This document shows, piece by piece, positions 11,357 to 23,398 of a DNA stretch of 64,000 nucleotides. The DNA lies in assembly GCF_019175385.1 (NCBI RefSeq), contig NC_083340.1, positions 11,110,336 to 11,174,335 on the forward strand, read 5' to 3'. Source of the DNA: Lycium barbarum (taxonomy: Eukaryota; Streptophyta; Magnoliopsida; Solanales; Solanaceae). How positions within the stretch are numbered: the first letter of the stretch is position 1; the number at the start of each line of letters is the position of its first letter. The position numbers were made by a program, and so were the translations under genes. The notes under the pieces are model-generated. The model saw nothing but the letters and a program-made list of their open reading frames with translations, made no database searches and was not told the origin of the DNA.

Positions 11357-12191
11357 TTCTAAATTTGTATATCAAAAGTACCTTACTACTAGTTCATTTA
11401 TCTTCTTCCTTGTTTAATTATTTTCTTGAGAAAGATATGTAAATTCGAAACTTCAATAAAGGAAAAAACGAATATCATCTCAATTTATTTGTCTAATTGT
11501 GGACAGAGTTACTCATTACTTGCTACTCAACACTAAAAAGTAATTGAGATATTGGCAAGCAAAAATTTTCATATAATATAAAGTTAGGCATAAATAAGGT
11601 GATGTGACACTTCTATGGCCAACAATGATATTTATTTATTTATTTCCTTTTTTTTTTTTTGGCTTTTTCCTATTTTTTTTCCTTTTCTCCTTTTTTTTTT
11701 TTTTTTTTTTTTTTTTGTATCTATACTTAATACTCTAAAATTCTTCCTCTTCCTCTCAGATATATGTTACAGTAGAGTTCTAGTGTTTATTTGCTGCGAT
11801 TTAGTAATTGTACCAACACATAAAAAGAGGACTACTTATTGCAATTAAATTCTCAATGTTCACACATTCCTTTCAAATTCCTTCATTATGAAGGAAACGT
11901 CTTTACAAGTTACCAGACTTATAAATATACCACAAATAGAAATATGCACTATGTGAACCAAATTTCCTCAAGTAGCTAAGCCTTTCAAAAATCTTTCCTT
12001 CAAGATGCTATTTTTTTATTCACATCGCCACCAAGAAGGAGGCAGTTAATTCATCTGTCTCTAATGAAGTTTCGTGATTAAACAAAGTTTGAACCGGGTC
12101 ATTTTTCCGCTATTCACACACTACACGCCCAAATAAATACATTCAAATAAACACCAAAACATCCCAAAAACCACTCAATTTGTTACGCAAC
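11357..12191. repeat. Host segment, copy B, part 2
   Basis: This continues copy B with TTCTAAATTTGTATATCAAA and parallels 8440-9190. It ends in GAACCGGGTCATTTTTCC and a conserved upstream-like block (CATTCAAATAAACACC...GTTACGCAAC) that also occurs near 34101-34200 and 42239-42340. The Tekay element is inserted at its end, and the final GCAAC is one half of that target duplication. A long T run lies at about 11690-11716. Confidence 0.75.
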
Positions 12192-14646
12192 TGTTACACC
12201 CCGGAAAATTTTCGTTCGCGCACAGTGGATCGACTGGCGAAGGACAATTTCGAGTATCGAACTAGTGATGTCTTAATGATATTTAGGAGAAGAATTATAA
12301 TTCCCCTTACGTTGGTAATGAAGTGCCAAGTAAGTTTCAAGAAGGACCCATAAGCCATCCAAAAAGGGCGAGTTAAGGAAACACTTTCGGAGGATCTGGT
12401 TTGTAGGGGTCAAAACTCCATTTTTAAGTCGGAATTTGGGAAACACACCACAGTATGAAAGTTGTAGATAATTGAAAGATCTTTCCAACCATAGGTCGTG
12501 AGCCCTCACATCATATCGGGATCAAAAGTTATGGCCGTTCTACGACAGACTGTTACGGGCAAAAATATCACCTTCTGGCACCATCCGCGACACCATGATG
12601 ACCCGCGACTCGCGGATGCGACCCGACTTCATCGCGGATTGTGCCAGTGAGGGGCGATCGTCTGGCAAGATCTGCGACACAACCTGCGACTCGCGGAGCA
12701 TTTCCGCGACTCGCGAAGTGTGTCGCATGTCGTGCCAGTCCAGAAAATTCTGGACCTTTTTAAATGTACCCAACTCGTCCAAAAATCATTTTTTTCCATA
12801 TTGTTGACCAAGGAACTCTCTAGAACTCTCTCCAACATCCATCTATAAGAGATATCAAAGGAAAACCAAGATCAACAACATCAATTACATGAAATCAAGT
12901 GTGTAGATTCAAGCAAAACTTGTCTTCTTCAAGGAAATTCAAGAAAGAGTGAAGTAGGGTTTTGGTGCTAAAGGGTTATTCTCTTTCAAGTCTTGTTCAA
13001 CCATCATCCAAGGTGAGTTTTATGATCATCCCATGTTGTTTAAGGTCTTAGAAAGCTTAGATGCTTGAAATGTAGAGAAGCATAACAAATGGGTCATTCA
13101 AGAGTGAATAGTGTCATGTTTGGTTAGTAGTGGAATTGAATCATGGATTATAGGGTGTTGTGAGTATGAATAGGTTATAAATGACTTGTAAACCCTGAGA
13201 TAAATGTGATACGTGGGAAAATACGATATCGAACCTATAACCATAAATGTGATGAAATTGGAGAGAAATGGTGGATTTTGCTAAATGCACATAGATGATG
13301 ATTGTTGATTGTGATATTGTGAGTAGCATTGGGAATGTTGGGAGTTGATATAGAACATGGGAAAAGTAGTATAAACAAAGGAAGTGCTGCCCAATTTTTC
13401 CTAGAAATAACGACGCGTTCTCATAGTTATTTAGCTAATGTACCTCGCATTCTTTAATGAAGGTGACGACGTAACATCGGAGGTGAACGAGAGACCGATA
13501 GCTTAGCTAAACGACAAAGGTATGTGAGGCTAGTCCTTCCTTCTAATGGCATGAATCTCTTAGCTTGAATTCCTATTCCTTTCATGAGCTCTCACCTCCT
13601 AAGAAGTTAGAGGCTTATGCCTATGAATGTCTATGTGGATTAAGCTATTCGATGTGAGGATGTTATTCCTTGCCTACACTCACCTTATGTACTAGTCCTT
13701 TCAAGGTGAGGCAGAATGTCCATAATGGCTCCATAACGTAACCGGGGGATTACGACCTTACGTCACCCCGATATGGTAAAGTTTATCATGAGTCTTATAT
13801 ACGCATTAGGATAAGATAAGTAATTTATGATGAGCATATTATTATGAGTATTTTGCATTGAGCATGTCATGAGCATTTTACACCGTGCCTAGTTGGCCGG
13901 GCAGTCACCGCCAAGGCGGGCAGCTATACGGAGACACCATGACCTTCGGGCATGGGCAGACACCACTAGTGGGCGGCATGAGACGGTACCCCGGACGCGG
14001 GAGGCCTGGACGCGGGCTAATGTTATTGATTATCACACCGTTCCGATATGGACGGGCAGCTTGCATATTATGCATATATGAGATTATGATGAGTATGAGT
14101 AAGACAACATGCAATACTTCTTTTATGATTGCCATTCAGATTTAGATGTTTCATATTGATGTTCACATTATATTATCACTGTCTTTCTTCATTGTTTATG
14201 CCTCTCATACTCAGTACAATGTTCGTACTGACGTCCTTTTTCTTTGGACGCTGTGTTCATGCCCACAGGTAGGCAGGGAGGAGAAGTTGCTCCAGATTCC
14301 TAGAGTTGCCAGCCGATTAAAAGCCCTCCATTGCTCCGGAGGTGCCTATGACAATCTTTTGTGTACAGTTGTATATGTGTCAGTTCATAGAGGCTCGTAG
14401 ATACTCGATGTGGGTTGTATGGTCTCAGGGAATGGTCATTTTGCATGCATGTACATATATGTATTATTTTGCTAGCCTATAGGGCTCAAGTATATACAGT
14501 ACTTTTGTTTCCAAATGAAAATGTTTTTCTTATAAATTAACTATGAAGTGGATAATCGATTGACAAAGAGGCTAAGGAGTAGTAACACGAGTGGTGCTCG
14601 GTGGTTAGCACGGGTACCCGTCGCGGCCTTTAGCCGGGTCGTGACA
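12192..14646 (+). repeat. 5' LTR of Tekay element
   Basis: It begins TGTTACACCCC and ends GGGTCGTGACA. A TATA-like sequence (CATCTATAAGAG) lies at about 12839-12850, so transcription should start near 12875. Upstream of it, 12586-12745, is a GC-rich cluster of CGCGACTCGCGG-like palindromes, unlike the AT-rich remainder. Minus-strand frames in this LTR (for example 12273-12509) recur in the other LTR and are not genes. Confidence 0.95.
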
Positions 14647-14650
14647 AAAG

Positions 14651-14662
14651 TGGTATCAGAGC
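14651..14662 (+). other. Primer binding site, initiator tRNA-Met
   Basis: TGGTATCAGAGC lies four bases after the 5' LTR end. It is complementary to the 3' end of plant initiator tRNA-Met and primes minus-strand DNA synthesis. Confidence 0.95.
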
Positions 14663-14852
14663 AGTTCGGTCTTAGGAGGTGTCTACGAGCCGTGTCTAGT
14701 AGAGTCTTGTTTATGGTGTGTTGCGCGCCACATCGATAAACAAGAGGCTACAGGGCATTTAGGAAAAATGACCATCTTTCTTCTACAAGATCGTGCGATA
14801 GAACTGTGATGTAAGATTTCCTTTATTCTAATTGTGCGTTATGATTTCAGTG

Positions 14853-15941
14853 ATGCCGCCAAAGAAGAAACAAATCCGCGCGATATTAAATGCCGCCGGT
14901 GAAGGCACCAGCCGAGAACCTCCAGTTGAGTGGGGACAGAGCGAGGCTCAGGATGCCACTTCCTCACATGCCACTCCCACTTCTTCTTCTACCTTGCCCA
15001 GTGTGGAAGGGCAAGCAGGAGCCCCAGCTCCAATTCCTTCGCCGGTCGCTTCGGGCCAACAAATGACCGAGGCTATTCAGTTATTGACCCAGTTGGTGGC
15101 TGCACAAGCACAAAGACAGAACGTGGGTTCAAGTGATCGGGCAGCAAGTACAAAGGCCCGTGATTTTATAAGTCTAAATCCTCCGGAATTCTTCGGGTCA
15201 AAGCCAGAGGAAGACCCACAAAGTTTTATCGATAATATAATGAGGCCATTGAGGGTTGTTCATGACTCCGAGACTGAATTCGTGGAGTTGGCATCCTATA
15301 GACTCCGGGACTTGGCGGTATTATGGTACAACAATTGGGTATTATCAAGAGGGGAGAATGCTCCTCCTCCGGTTTGGCAAGAGTTTGTAGATGGTTTTAC
15401 TCGCCATTATTTGCCACCCGAGGTCCGCCGAGCTAGAGCGGACAGGTTCCTGAATTTAAAACAAAGAGGCATGAGTGCTCGAGAGTATAGTATGCAGTTC
15501 AATTCATTGGCAAGATATGCTCCAGCTATGGTGGCAGACATGGGAGACCGGGTTTACAGGTTTGTGAGTGGCCTAGGGCCACATTTGTACAGAGATTGTC
15601 TGACGACCTCCTTGCAAGACGGGATGGATATTTCCCGGATACAGGCCCATGCCCAGAATCTCGAGGACCGACAACGACAGCAAAGAAGTGATCGTGATGG
15701 TGACAGAAGACAGGGTAAGAGGGCTAGATCTATGGGAGAGAGCAGTGAGTATAGAGGGGGACCGAGACAGACACATCCCAGGCACTCAGGTCAGTCCGCG
15801 ACTAGTGCGCCCCCCAGATTCTCAAATAGGAGGTTCGATCGTTCTTTTCAGCCGGGACAGGGACAGAGTTCGAGAGCCTCAGATTCTCAGTATAGGAGAG
15901 ATCAGGGTCAGCAGAGGCCCCCAGTATCGCGGTATAATTAG
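14853..15941 (+). CDS. Tekay Gag (capsid part), ends at premature TAG
   Basis: The likely start is the ATG at 14853 (MPPKKKQIRAIL); a second in-frame ATG lies at 14841. Residues from about 105 hold the retrotransposon Gag capsid fold: LNPPEFFGSKPEEDPQSFI, then WYNNW, REYSMQFNSLARYAP and YRFVSGLG. Arg/Gln-rich low-complexity sequence follows. Gag assembles the particle and binds element RNA. The TAG at 15939-15941 falls just before the zinc knuckle ([14 protein letters not shown]), and the same frame continues open beyond it, so this is either a nonsense mutation in a fused Gag-Pol or, less likely, a readthrough stop. Related Tekay elements have one continuous frame here. Confidence 0.9.
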   Translation: MPPKKKQIRAILNAAGEGTSREPPVEWGQSEAQDATSSHATPTSSSTLPSVEGQAGAPAPIPSPVASGQQMTEAIQLLTQLVAAQAQRQNVGSSDRAASTKARDFISLNPPEFFGSKPEEDPQSFIDNIMRPLRVVHDSETEFVELASYRLRDLAVLWYNNWVLSRGENAPPPVWQEFVDGFTRHYLPPEVRRARADRFLNLKQRGMSAREYSMQFNSLARYAPAMVADMGDRVYRFVSGLGPHLYRDCLTTSLQDGMDISRIQAHAQNLEDRQRQQRSDRDGDRRQGKRARSMGESSEYRGGPRQTHPRHSGQSATSAPPRFSNRRFDRSFQPGQGQSSRASDSQYRRDQGQQRPPVSRYN

Positions 15942-17738
15942 TGCGGTAGGTTGCATTCGGGACAGTGTCGCCTAGGGTCGGATGCTTGCTATACCTGCGG
16001 GCAAGTCGGTCACATGATGAGGGACTGCCCCTCAGCGAGAGATAGGGCTGGGACTCAGCCCACAGGTTCAGCAGCGGGTTCTTCATTAGCACGCCAGAGA
16101 ACACCGACTCCCCAGATGACAGCAGGTAGAGGCAGGGGTAGAGGGGGAGTATCCACTTCAGGTGCTGCTCAGCCTCGTGTATATGCTCTAGCGGGGCGAC
16201 AGGATCTTGAGTCTTCCCCAGATGTTGTCACAGGTATATTGTCTATATTCTCCCGTAAGGTGTATGCGTTGATAGATCCAGGATCTACATTTTCTTATAT
16301 TACTCCATATGTTGCCGGCTGTGTTGGGGTGAAACCCGAGTCCATTAAACCCTTTGAGGTACTCACTCCGGTTGATGAACCCGTGATAGCAAGACGGGTA
16401 TACAGAAATTGTATTATTGTGATATGTGATCGTCAGACCCAAGCTGATTTGATTGAGCTAGAGATGGTTGACTTCGATATAATCATGGGTATGGATTGGT
16501 TGGCATCGTGTTATGCAAATGTTGATTGCCGGACAAAAATGGTTCGATTCCAATTTCCGGGAGAGCCCGTGCTTAAATGGAAGGGTAATGCAGCATCGCC
16601 GAAGGGTAGGTTTATTTCCTACCTCAAGGCGGGGAAAATGATAGCAAAGGGCTATATTTATCATTTAGTTCGGGTTCATGACACTGCGGCAGAGCCGCCA
16701 ACTTTTCAGTCAGCTCCGGTGGTGAATGAATTCCCAGATGTATTTCCGGATAAACTTCCAGGTCTTCCACCAGAAAGAGAAATTGAGTTCGCTATTGATG
16801 TGTTGCCAGACACAAAACCTATTTCTATTCCTCCTTATCGGATGGCTCCGACAGAATTGAAAGAACTAAAGGTACAGTTGAAGGACTTGCTCGAGAAGGG
16901 ATTCATTAGACCTAGTTCATCACCGTGGGGAGCACCGGTCTTGTTTGTGAGAAAGAAAGACGACTCGCTACGAATGTGTATTGACTATAGGCAATTGAAC
17001 AAGGTGACGATAAAGAACAGATATCCTCTCCCAAGGATTGATGATTTGTTCGATCAATTGCAGGGTGCCAAGTGGTTTTCCAAGATAGATCTGAGGTCGG
17101 GCTACCATCAGGTGAGAGTTAGAGAGGCGGATATTCCTAAAACGGCTTTCAGAACGAGATATGGCCACTATGAATTTCGAGTGATGTCATTCGGGTTGAC
17201 TAATGCTCCGGCTGTATTTACGAATTTGATGAACAACATATTCAGGCCTCTCTTGGATTTATTTGTGATCGTATTTATCGATGATATTCTGGTGTACTCT
17301 CGCACGGAATCAGAACATGCAGATCATTTAAGAATTGTTCTAGGCATTCTTCGAGCCCGGGAATTATATGCGAAATTTTCAAAGTGCGAGTTCTGGCTGA
17401 ATTCGGTAACATTTCTAGGCCATGTTATTTCCGATGATGGTATTCGAGTTGATACTCAAAAGATTGAAGTTGTGAAAACTTGGCCAAGGCCTACGACGCC
17501 CACAGAAGTTCGTAGTTTCCTGGGTTTGGCTGGATATTATAGGAGATTTGTAGAGGGATTTTCATCTATCTCAGCCCCATTGACTAAACTAACCCAGAAG
17601 GCTGCTAAATTCCAGTGGAACGACGCTTGTGAGCGTAGTTTCCAAGAGTTGAAAGACAGGTTAACCTCAGCTCCAGTTTTAACACTTCCAGAAGGATCAG
17701 CTGGTTACGTGGTGTATTGCGATGCTTCGGGTGTCTGA
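15942..17738 (+). pseudogene. Tekay Gag zinc knuckle, protease and reverse transcriptase part
   Basis: This is in frame with gag across the TAG and is open from 15942 to a TGA at 17736-17738. In order: a CCHC zinc knuckle (C-X2-C-X4-H-X4-C, about 15987-16028), an aspartic protease with [12 protein letters not shown] (about 16266-16301, with DPGS in place of the usual DTGS or DSGS), a reverse transcriptase with [36 protein letters not shown] and the catalytic FIDDILVYS (about 17278-17304), and the first RNase H motif (VVYCDASGV). The TGA replaces the Gly codon expected in DASG-x-G and separates RT from most of RNase H. This part makes no complete enzyme alone, but every RT motif I look for is present. 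Confidence 0.92.
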
Positions 17739-19655
17739 TTAGGATGTGTATTGATGCAGCATGATAAGGTTATTGCATATGCTTCGAGACAATTACGGAA
17801 GCATGAAAAGAATTACCCCACACATGATCTCGAATTGGCTGCAGTCATTCATGCCTTAAAAATATGGAGACATTACTTGTATGGTGTACACGTGGATATC
17901 TATACAGATCACAAAAGCCTCCAGTATATTTTCAAGCAAAAGGAATTGAATCTGCGACAGAGGCTGTGGTTAGAACTATTAAAAGATTATGATGTTGACA
18001 TTTTGTACCACCCCGGGACGGCCAATGTAGTAGCCGATGCACTTAGCCGCCGATCGATGGGCAGTCTATGCGAAGTCCCTCCGGAAAGGAGAGAAATGGT
18101 TCAAGAAATACATCGGTTGGCTAATCTTGGAGTGCGTGTGCTTGATGGGGGTGAGGCAGGTACTAGTATCAAAGATTCTACAGTTTCGTCCTTGGTTATG
18201 GAAGTGAAAGAACGGCAACGCGAAGATCCTCAGTTATGTCATTATAGAGACGTATCTTATGGAAAAGAAAATTCTTCGTTTGAAGTTTCTAGTGACGGGG
18301 TTCTCAGATACCGAGGGAGATTATACGTGCCAAATGTGGCGGACCTGGGCCGACGAATCTTAGCAGAGGCACATTGTACTCGGTATTCTATCCACCCAGG
18401 TGCGACCAAAATGTATCATGATCTAAAGATAATGTATTGGTGGGATGGTATGAAAAGAGATATAGCGGAATTCGTAGCTCAATGCCCAAATTGCCAGCAA
18501 GTGAAAGTTGAGCATCAGAAGCCAGGAGGCTTATTGCAGGCTATAGAAATACCTACTTGGAAATGGGAAGTGATCAACATGGATTTCATTGTGGGATTAC
18601 CTCGCTCTCGGGGTAAGTATGATTCGATATGGGTGATCGTGGATAGATTGACGAAAGCAGCCCATTTCCTTCCAGTCAAAACAACGTACGCAGCAGAAGA
18701 CTATGCAAGGCTATATCTCAAGGAAATCGTGCGGCTCCATGGCATACCATTTTCTATTATCACAGACAGGGGAGCACGGTTTACAGCTAAGTTCTGGAAG
18801 TCTTTTCAAGAAGGTTTGGGCACGCAAGTGAAATTTAGCACAGCATTTCATCCACAGACCGATGGGCAAGCCGAGCGTACCATTCAAACCTTAGAAGATA
18901 TGCTCCGGGCGTGTGTGTTAGATTTTGGTGAAAGCTGGGATGATCATTTACCCCTCATTGAATTTTCATATAACAACAGCTATCATTCTAGTATACAAAT
19001 GGCTCCATACGAAGCGTTATATGGAAGGAAATGTAGATCTCCAATCGGATGGTTCGAAGTAGGAGAAGCACAATTAGTGGGCCCTGAATTGGTCCAGCAA
19101 GCAATAGAAAAGGACAAGGTGATTCGAGATCGGTTGTTGACAGCCCAAAGTCGCCAAAAGTCCTATGCGGACAACCGCCGACAAGATTTGGAGTTTCAGA
19201 TTCATGATTGGGTGTTCTTGAAAGCGTCGCCAATGAAGGGGGTGATGAGATTTGGCAAGAAAGGGAAGCTAAGTCCGAGGTATATCGGACCCTACAAAAT
19301 CATCCGCAAGGTGGGACAGGTAGCCTATGAACTAGAGTTGCCTTCAGAGCTTGAATCAATCCATCCAGTCTTTCATGTTTCAATGCTCCGCAAGTGTGTT
19401 GGAGATCCTACAAAGATTGTCCCGATAGATGATGTGCAAATAGCGGAAAAGTTAACTTATGAAGAAGTGCCTATTTCCATCTTAGATAGACAAGTGCGAA
19501 AGCTTCGAAACAAAGAGGTAGCTTCCGTTAAGGTCCTGTGGCGGAACAACAACCGGGAAGAAATGACTTGGGAAGCGGAAGAGAGCATGAGGTCAAAGTA
19601 TCCCCACTTATTCCAACCCCCAGGAGAAATCCAAGACGAAACGCCAACGAGATAA
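17739..19655 (+). pseudogene. Tekay RNase H, integrase and chromodomain part
   Basis: The same frame continues after the TGA without a further stop to TAA at 19653-19655. RNase H is recognisable by [20 protein letters not shown] and [11 protein letters not shown]. Integrase has an HHCC zinc site ([11 protein letters not shown]...CPNCQQVK), then the D,D35E core: [24 protein letters not shown] and [13 protein letters not shown], all intact. A GPF/Y-like module ([11 protein letters not shown]) and a C-terminal chromodomain ([20 protein letters not shown]...[19 protein letters not shown]) follow. The chromodomain targets integration to modified chromatin in chromoviruses. It is separated from the start codon by two stops, so it would need suppression or an intact helper copy. 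Otherwise there is no frameshift in 1600 codons. Confidence 0.93.
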
Positions 19656-19846
19656 GGTATGTATGCACTAATTTTTATGATTTTGGTCGTGTGTGGCCAC
19701 AAATATGTTGCTATTGTGATGTAGCCCTGTGAGGCTATGATATTATGGGTTGTTGTGACAGGTTAGTAGTGCCATAGTACAGGGGAAACTCTGGCGAAAT
19801 TTTCGTAGAATTCCCGAGCGTTTAACATTCGAGGACGAATGTTCCC

Positions 19847-19869
19847 AAGGGGGGGGGGGGGGGGGAGAA
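19847..19869 (+). other. Polypurine tract with 17-G run (Tekay)
   Basis: AA is followed by about 17 consecutive G (19849-19865) and AGAA, directly before the 3' LTR. It primes plus-strand synthesis. Runs of G this long are prone to both replication slippage and sequencing error, so the exact length is uncertain. Confidence 0.85.
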
Positions 19870-22324
19870 TGTTACACCCCGGAAAATTTTCGTTCGCGCA
19901 CAGTGGATCGACTGGCGAAGGACAATTTCGAGTATCGAACTAGTGATGTCTTAATGATATTTAGGAGAAGAATTATAATTCCCCTTATGTTGGTAATGAA
20001 GTGCCAAGTAAGTTTCAAGAAGGACCCATAAGCCATCCAAAAAGGGCGAGTTAAGGAAACACTTTCGGAGGATCTGGTTTGTAGGGGTCAAAACTCCATT
20101 TTTAAGTCGGAATTTGGGAAACACACCACAGTATGAAAGTTGTAGATAATTGAAAGATCTTTCCAACCATAGGTCGTGAGCCCTCACATCATATCGGGAT
20201 CAAAAGTTATGGCCGTTCTACGACAGACTGTTACGGGCAAAAATATCACCTTCTGGCACCATCCGCGACACCATGATGACCCGCGACTCGCGGATGCGAC
20301 CCGACTTCATCGCGGATTGTGCCAGTGAGGGGCGATCGTCTGGCAAGATCTGCGACACAACCTGCGACTCGCGGAGCATTTCCGCGACTCGCGAAGTGTG
20401 TCGCATGTCGTGCCAGTCCAGAAAATTCTGGACCTTTTTAAATGTACCCAACTCGTCCAAAAATCATTTTTTTCCATATTGTTGACCAAGGAACTCTCTA
20501 GAACTCTCTCCAACATCCATCTATAAGAGATATCAAAGGAAAACCAAGATCAACAACATCAATTACATGAAATCAAGTGTGTAGATTCAAGCAAAACTTG
20601 TCTTCTTCAAGGAAATTCAAGAAAGAGTGAAGTAGGGTTTTGGTGCTAAAGGGTTATTCTCTTTCAAGTCTTGTTCAACCATCATCCAAGGTGAGTTTTA
20701 TGATCATCCCATGTTGTTTAAGGTCTTAGAAAGCTTAGATGCTTGAAATGTAGAGAAGCATAACAAATGGGTCATTCAAGAGTGAATAGTGTCATGTTTG
20801 GTTAGTAGTGGAATTGAATCATGGATTATAGGGTGTTGTGAGTATGAATAGGTTATAAATGACTTGTAAACCCTGAGATAAATGTGATACGTGGGAAAAT
20901 ACGATATCGAACCTATAACCATAAATGTGATGAAATTGGAGAGAAATGGTGGATTTTGCTAAATGCACATAGATGATGATTGTTGATTGTGATATTGTGA
21001 GTAGCATTGGGAATGTTGGGAGTTGATATAAAACATGGGAAAAGTAGTATAAACAAAGGAAGTGCTGCCCAATGTTTCCTAGAAATAACGACGCGTTCTC
21101 ATAGTTATTTAGCTAATGTACCTCGCATTCTTTAATGAAGGTGACGACGTAACATCGGAGGTGAACGAGAGACCGATAGCTTAGCTAAACGACAAAGGTA
21201 TGTGAGGCTAGTCATTCCTTCTAATGGCATGAATCTCTTAGCTTGAATTCCTATTCCTTTCATGAGCTCTCACCTCCTAAGAAGTTAGAGGCTTATGCCT
21301 ATGAATGTCTATGTGGATTAAGCTATTCGATGTGAGGATGTTATTCCTTGCCTACACTCACCTTATGTACTAGTCCTTTCAAGGTGAGGCAGAATGTCCA
21401 TAATGGCTCCATAACGTAACCGGGGGATTACGACCTTACGTCACCCCGATATGGTAAAGTTTATCATGAGTCTTATATACGCATTAGGATAAGATAAGTA
21501 ATTTATGATGAGCATATTATTATGAGTATTTTGCATTGAGCATGTCATGAGCATTTTACACCGTGCCTAGTTGGTCGGGCAGTCACCGCCAAGGCGGGCA
21601 GCTATACGGAGACACCATGACCTTCGGGCATGGGCAGACACCACTAGTGGGCGGCATGAGACGGTACCCCGGACGCGGGAGGCCTGGACGCGGGCTAATG
21701 TTATTGATTATCACACCGTTCCGATATGGACGGGCAGCTTGCATATTATGCATATATGAGATTATGATGAGTATGAGTAAGACAACATGCAATACTTCTT
21801 TTATGATTGCCATTCAGATTTAGATGTTTCATATTGATGTTCACATTATATTATCACTGTCTTTCTTCATTGTTTATGCCTCTCATACTCAGTACAATGT
21901 TCGTACTGACGTTCTTTTTCTTTGGACGCTGTGTTCATGCCCACAGGTAGGCAGGGAGGAGACGTTGCTCCAGATTCCTAGAGTTGCCAGCCGATTAAAA
22001 GCCCTCCATTGCTCCGGAGGTGCCTATGACAATCTTTTGTGTACAGTTGTATATGTGTCAGTTCATAGAGGCTCGTAGATACTCGATGTGGGTTGTATGG
22101 TCTCAGGGAATGGTCATTTTGCATGCATGTACATATATGTATTATTTTGCTAGCCTATAGGGCTCAAGTATATACAGTACTTTTGTTTCCAAATGAAAAT
22201 GTTTTTCTTATAAATTAACTATGAAGTGGATAATCGATTGACAAAGAGGCTAAGGAGTAGTAACACGAGTGGTGCTCGGTGGTTAGCACGGGTACCCGTC
22301 GCGGCCCTTAGCCGGGTCGTGACA
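19870..22324 (+). repeat. 3' LTR of Tekay element
   Basis: It is 2455 bases, the same length as the 5' LTR. I see differences near 19988, 21031, 21074, 21214, 21575, 21912, 21963 and 22307. All are single-base changes and none are indels. Confidence 0.95.
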
Positions 22325-23398
22325 GCAACACAAGCCAAGATCGAACCCACCAACTCCTCCACTATCCAAATCACTTTCAACAATTATCACTCATTTGTAT
22401 CTTTGCTGCTTCCTCCATGTCCTACATACAGCCCCTGCTCATTCCTTTTCTATATATCTTCTGCTCTGGCTTTTTTTTTTTTTGATTGATTTGGGGATAA
22501 ATATATTATGCTAATGTTCTTGCATGTTTTGGGTAATAATAGATAGCTCTCAGTTGATTTTTTTTTTTTTTGGGTTGCTGAGTAGGATTGGCATAGTTTG
22601 ATTTTTCAGAGAAAGACTTATGAAAAGTTTTTCTCTCTCAAAGATTCATTGTGCAATTTGTCGTCATAACTATTTAGATTTAATATCTTTCATTTCATTT
22701 AGTCGGAATATAATGGCTGCTCAATTTTGATTGACAGATGTTGAAGAAAGTCCACCACTTTAACTATAAAGAGGTAATTTTTGCATTTTGTTCACGTTGT
22801 TGAACTGTGAATAATTTCTCATGCTGTGTGTTTCTGCGAATAGTATTCATCATATTCATATGTCGTACTGATGGTTTAATACCTCCGAAAAGTATATCAT
22901 CGTTTTGTTCCTAGAATTGTTACTTTTTGTGCTAATGTTATATGCTCAGTTAAAATGCTAAATAGTTGTAATTGATATTTTGTGTTATATGGTATGGGAT
23001 GTGTGCAATTTAGCCTGTAGTTCACCAGCATCTTGATCATTTCGATCGTGAAGCTATTTAGGCCATACCATTAGTTTAGAGTCAAACATGTTAACAGTTA
23101 ACACAAAGAGCAAATACTGGATTTAAAAAAAAAAATACTGGACTCACCGTGTGAATACTGAATGTTGTACTTTACATCCTCTTATATTGTCTCGTTGTAT
23201 TAAGAAGAATAAATATTTGTTTTTGGCACTCTTCTACGTTTCAATTTCTTTAATTGATTGGTGTTTACTTTCTATCCTACGTGCAACTAACGTGCTCTGA
23301 CAAAACAAACAAGCCAGATACGTGTGTAAATATTTGTTGTCGGTGGTTTACAGCTGCAGTTGTCGTTGCCAGAACTAAAAAGATGTGTATACTAGGGC

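Larger units (their letters stand above)
12192..22324 (+). mobile_element. Complete Tekay-type chromovirus (Ty3/gypsy), 10,133 bp
   Basis: Two LTRs of identical length (2455 bases) flank an initiator-Met primer site, a gag-pol frame with a C-terminal chromodomain and a polypurine tract. The 5-bp target duplication GCAAC is perfect (12187-12191 and 22325-22329). By eye I count about eight base differences between the two LTRs, roughly 0.3%, so the insertion is young, probably on the order of 100,000 years under commonly used plant LTR rates. The domain order PR-RT-RNase H-INT-chromodomain and the gag type place it in the Tekay (Del) lineage. Two in-frame stops disable the polyprotein, so it would need products from another copy. 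Confidence 0.95.

Noticed and set aside
12273..12838. Minus- and plus-strand ORFs repeated at 19951-20516
   Set aside because: They lie in the two Tekay LTRs, repeat only because the LTRs repeat, and overlap one another in several frames.
14651..14662. tRNA gene at the TGGTATCAGAGC sites
   Set aside because: Only the 3' complement of initiator tRNA-Met is present. These are primer binding sites (also at 25115).
15951..19655. Endogenous pararetrovirus (caulimovirid) as source of the RT
   Set aside because: Long LTRs, integrase and chromodomain, 5-bp target duplication and Tekay-type Gag identify a Ty3/gypsy retrotransposon. No movement protein or viral coat domain is present.
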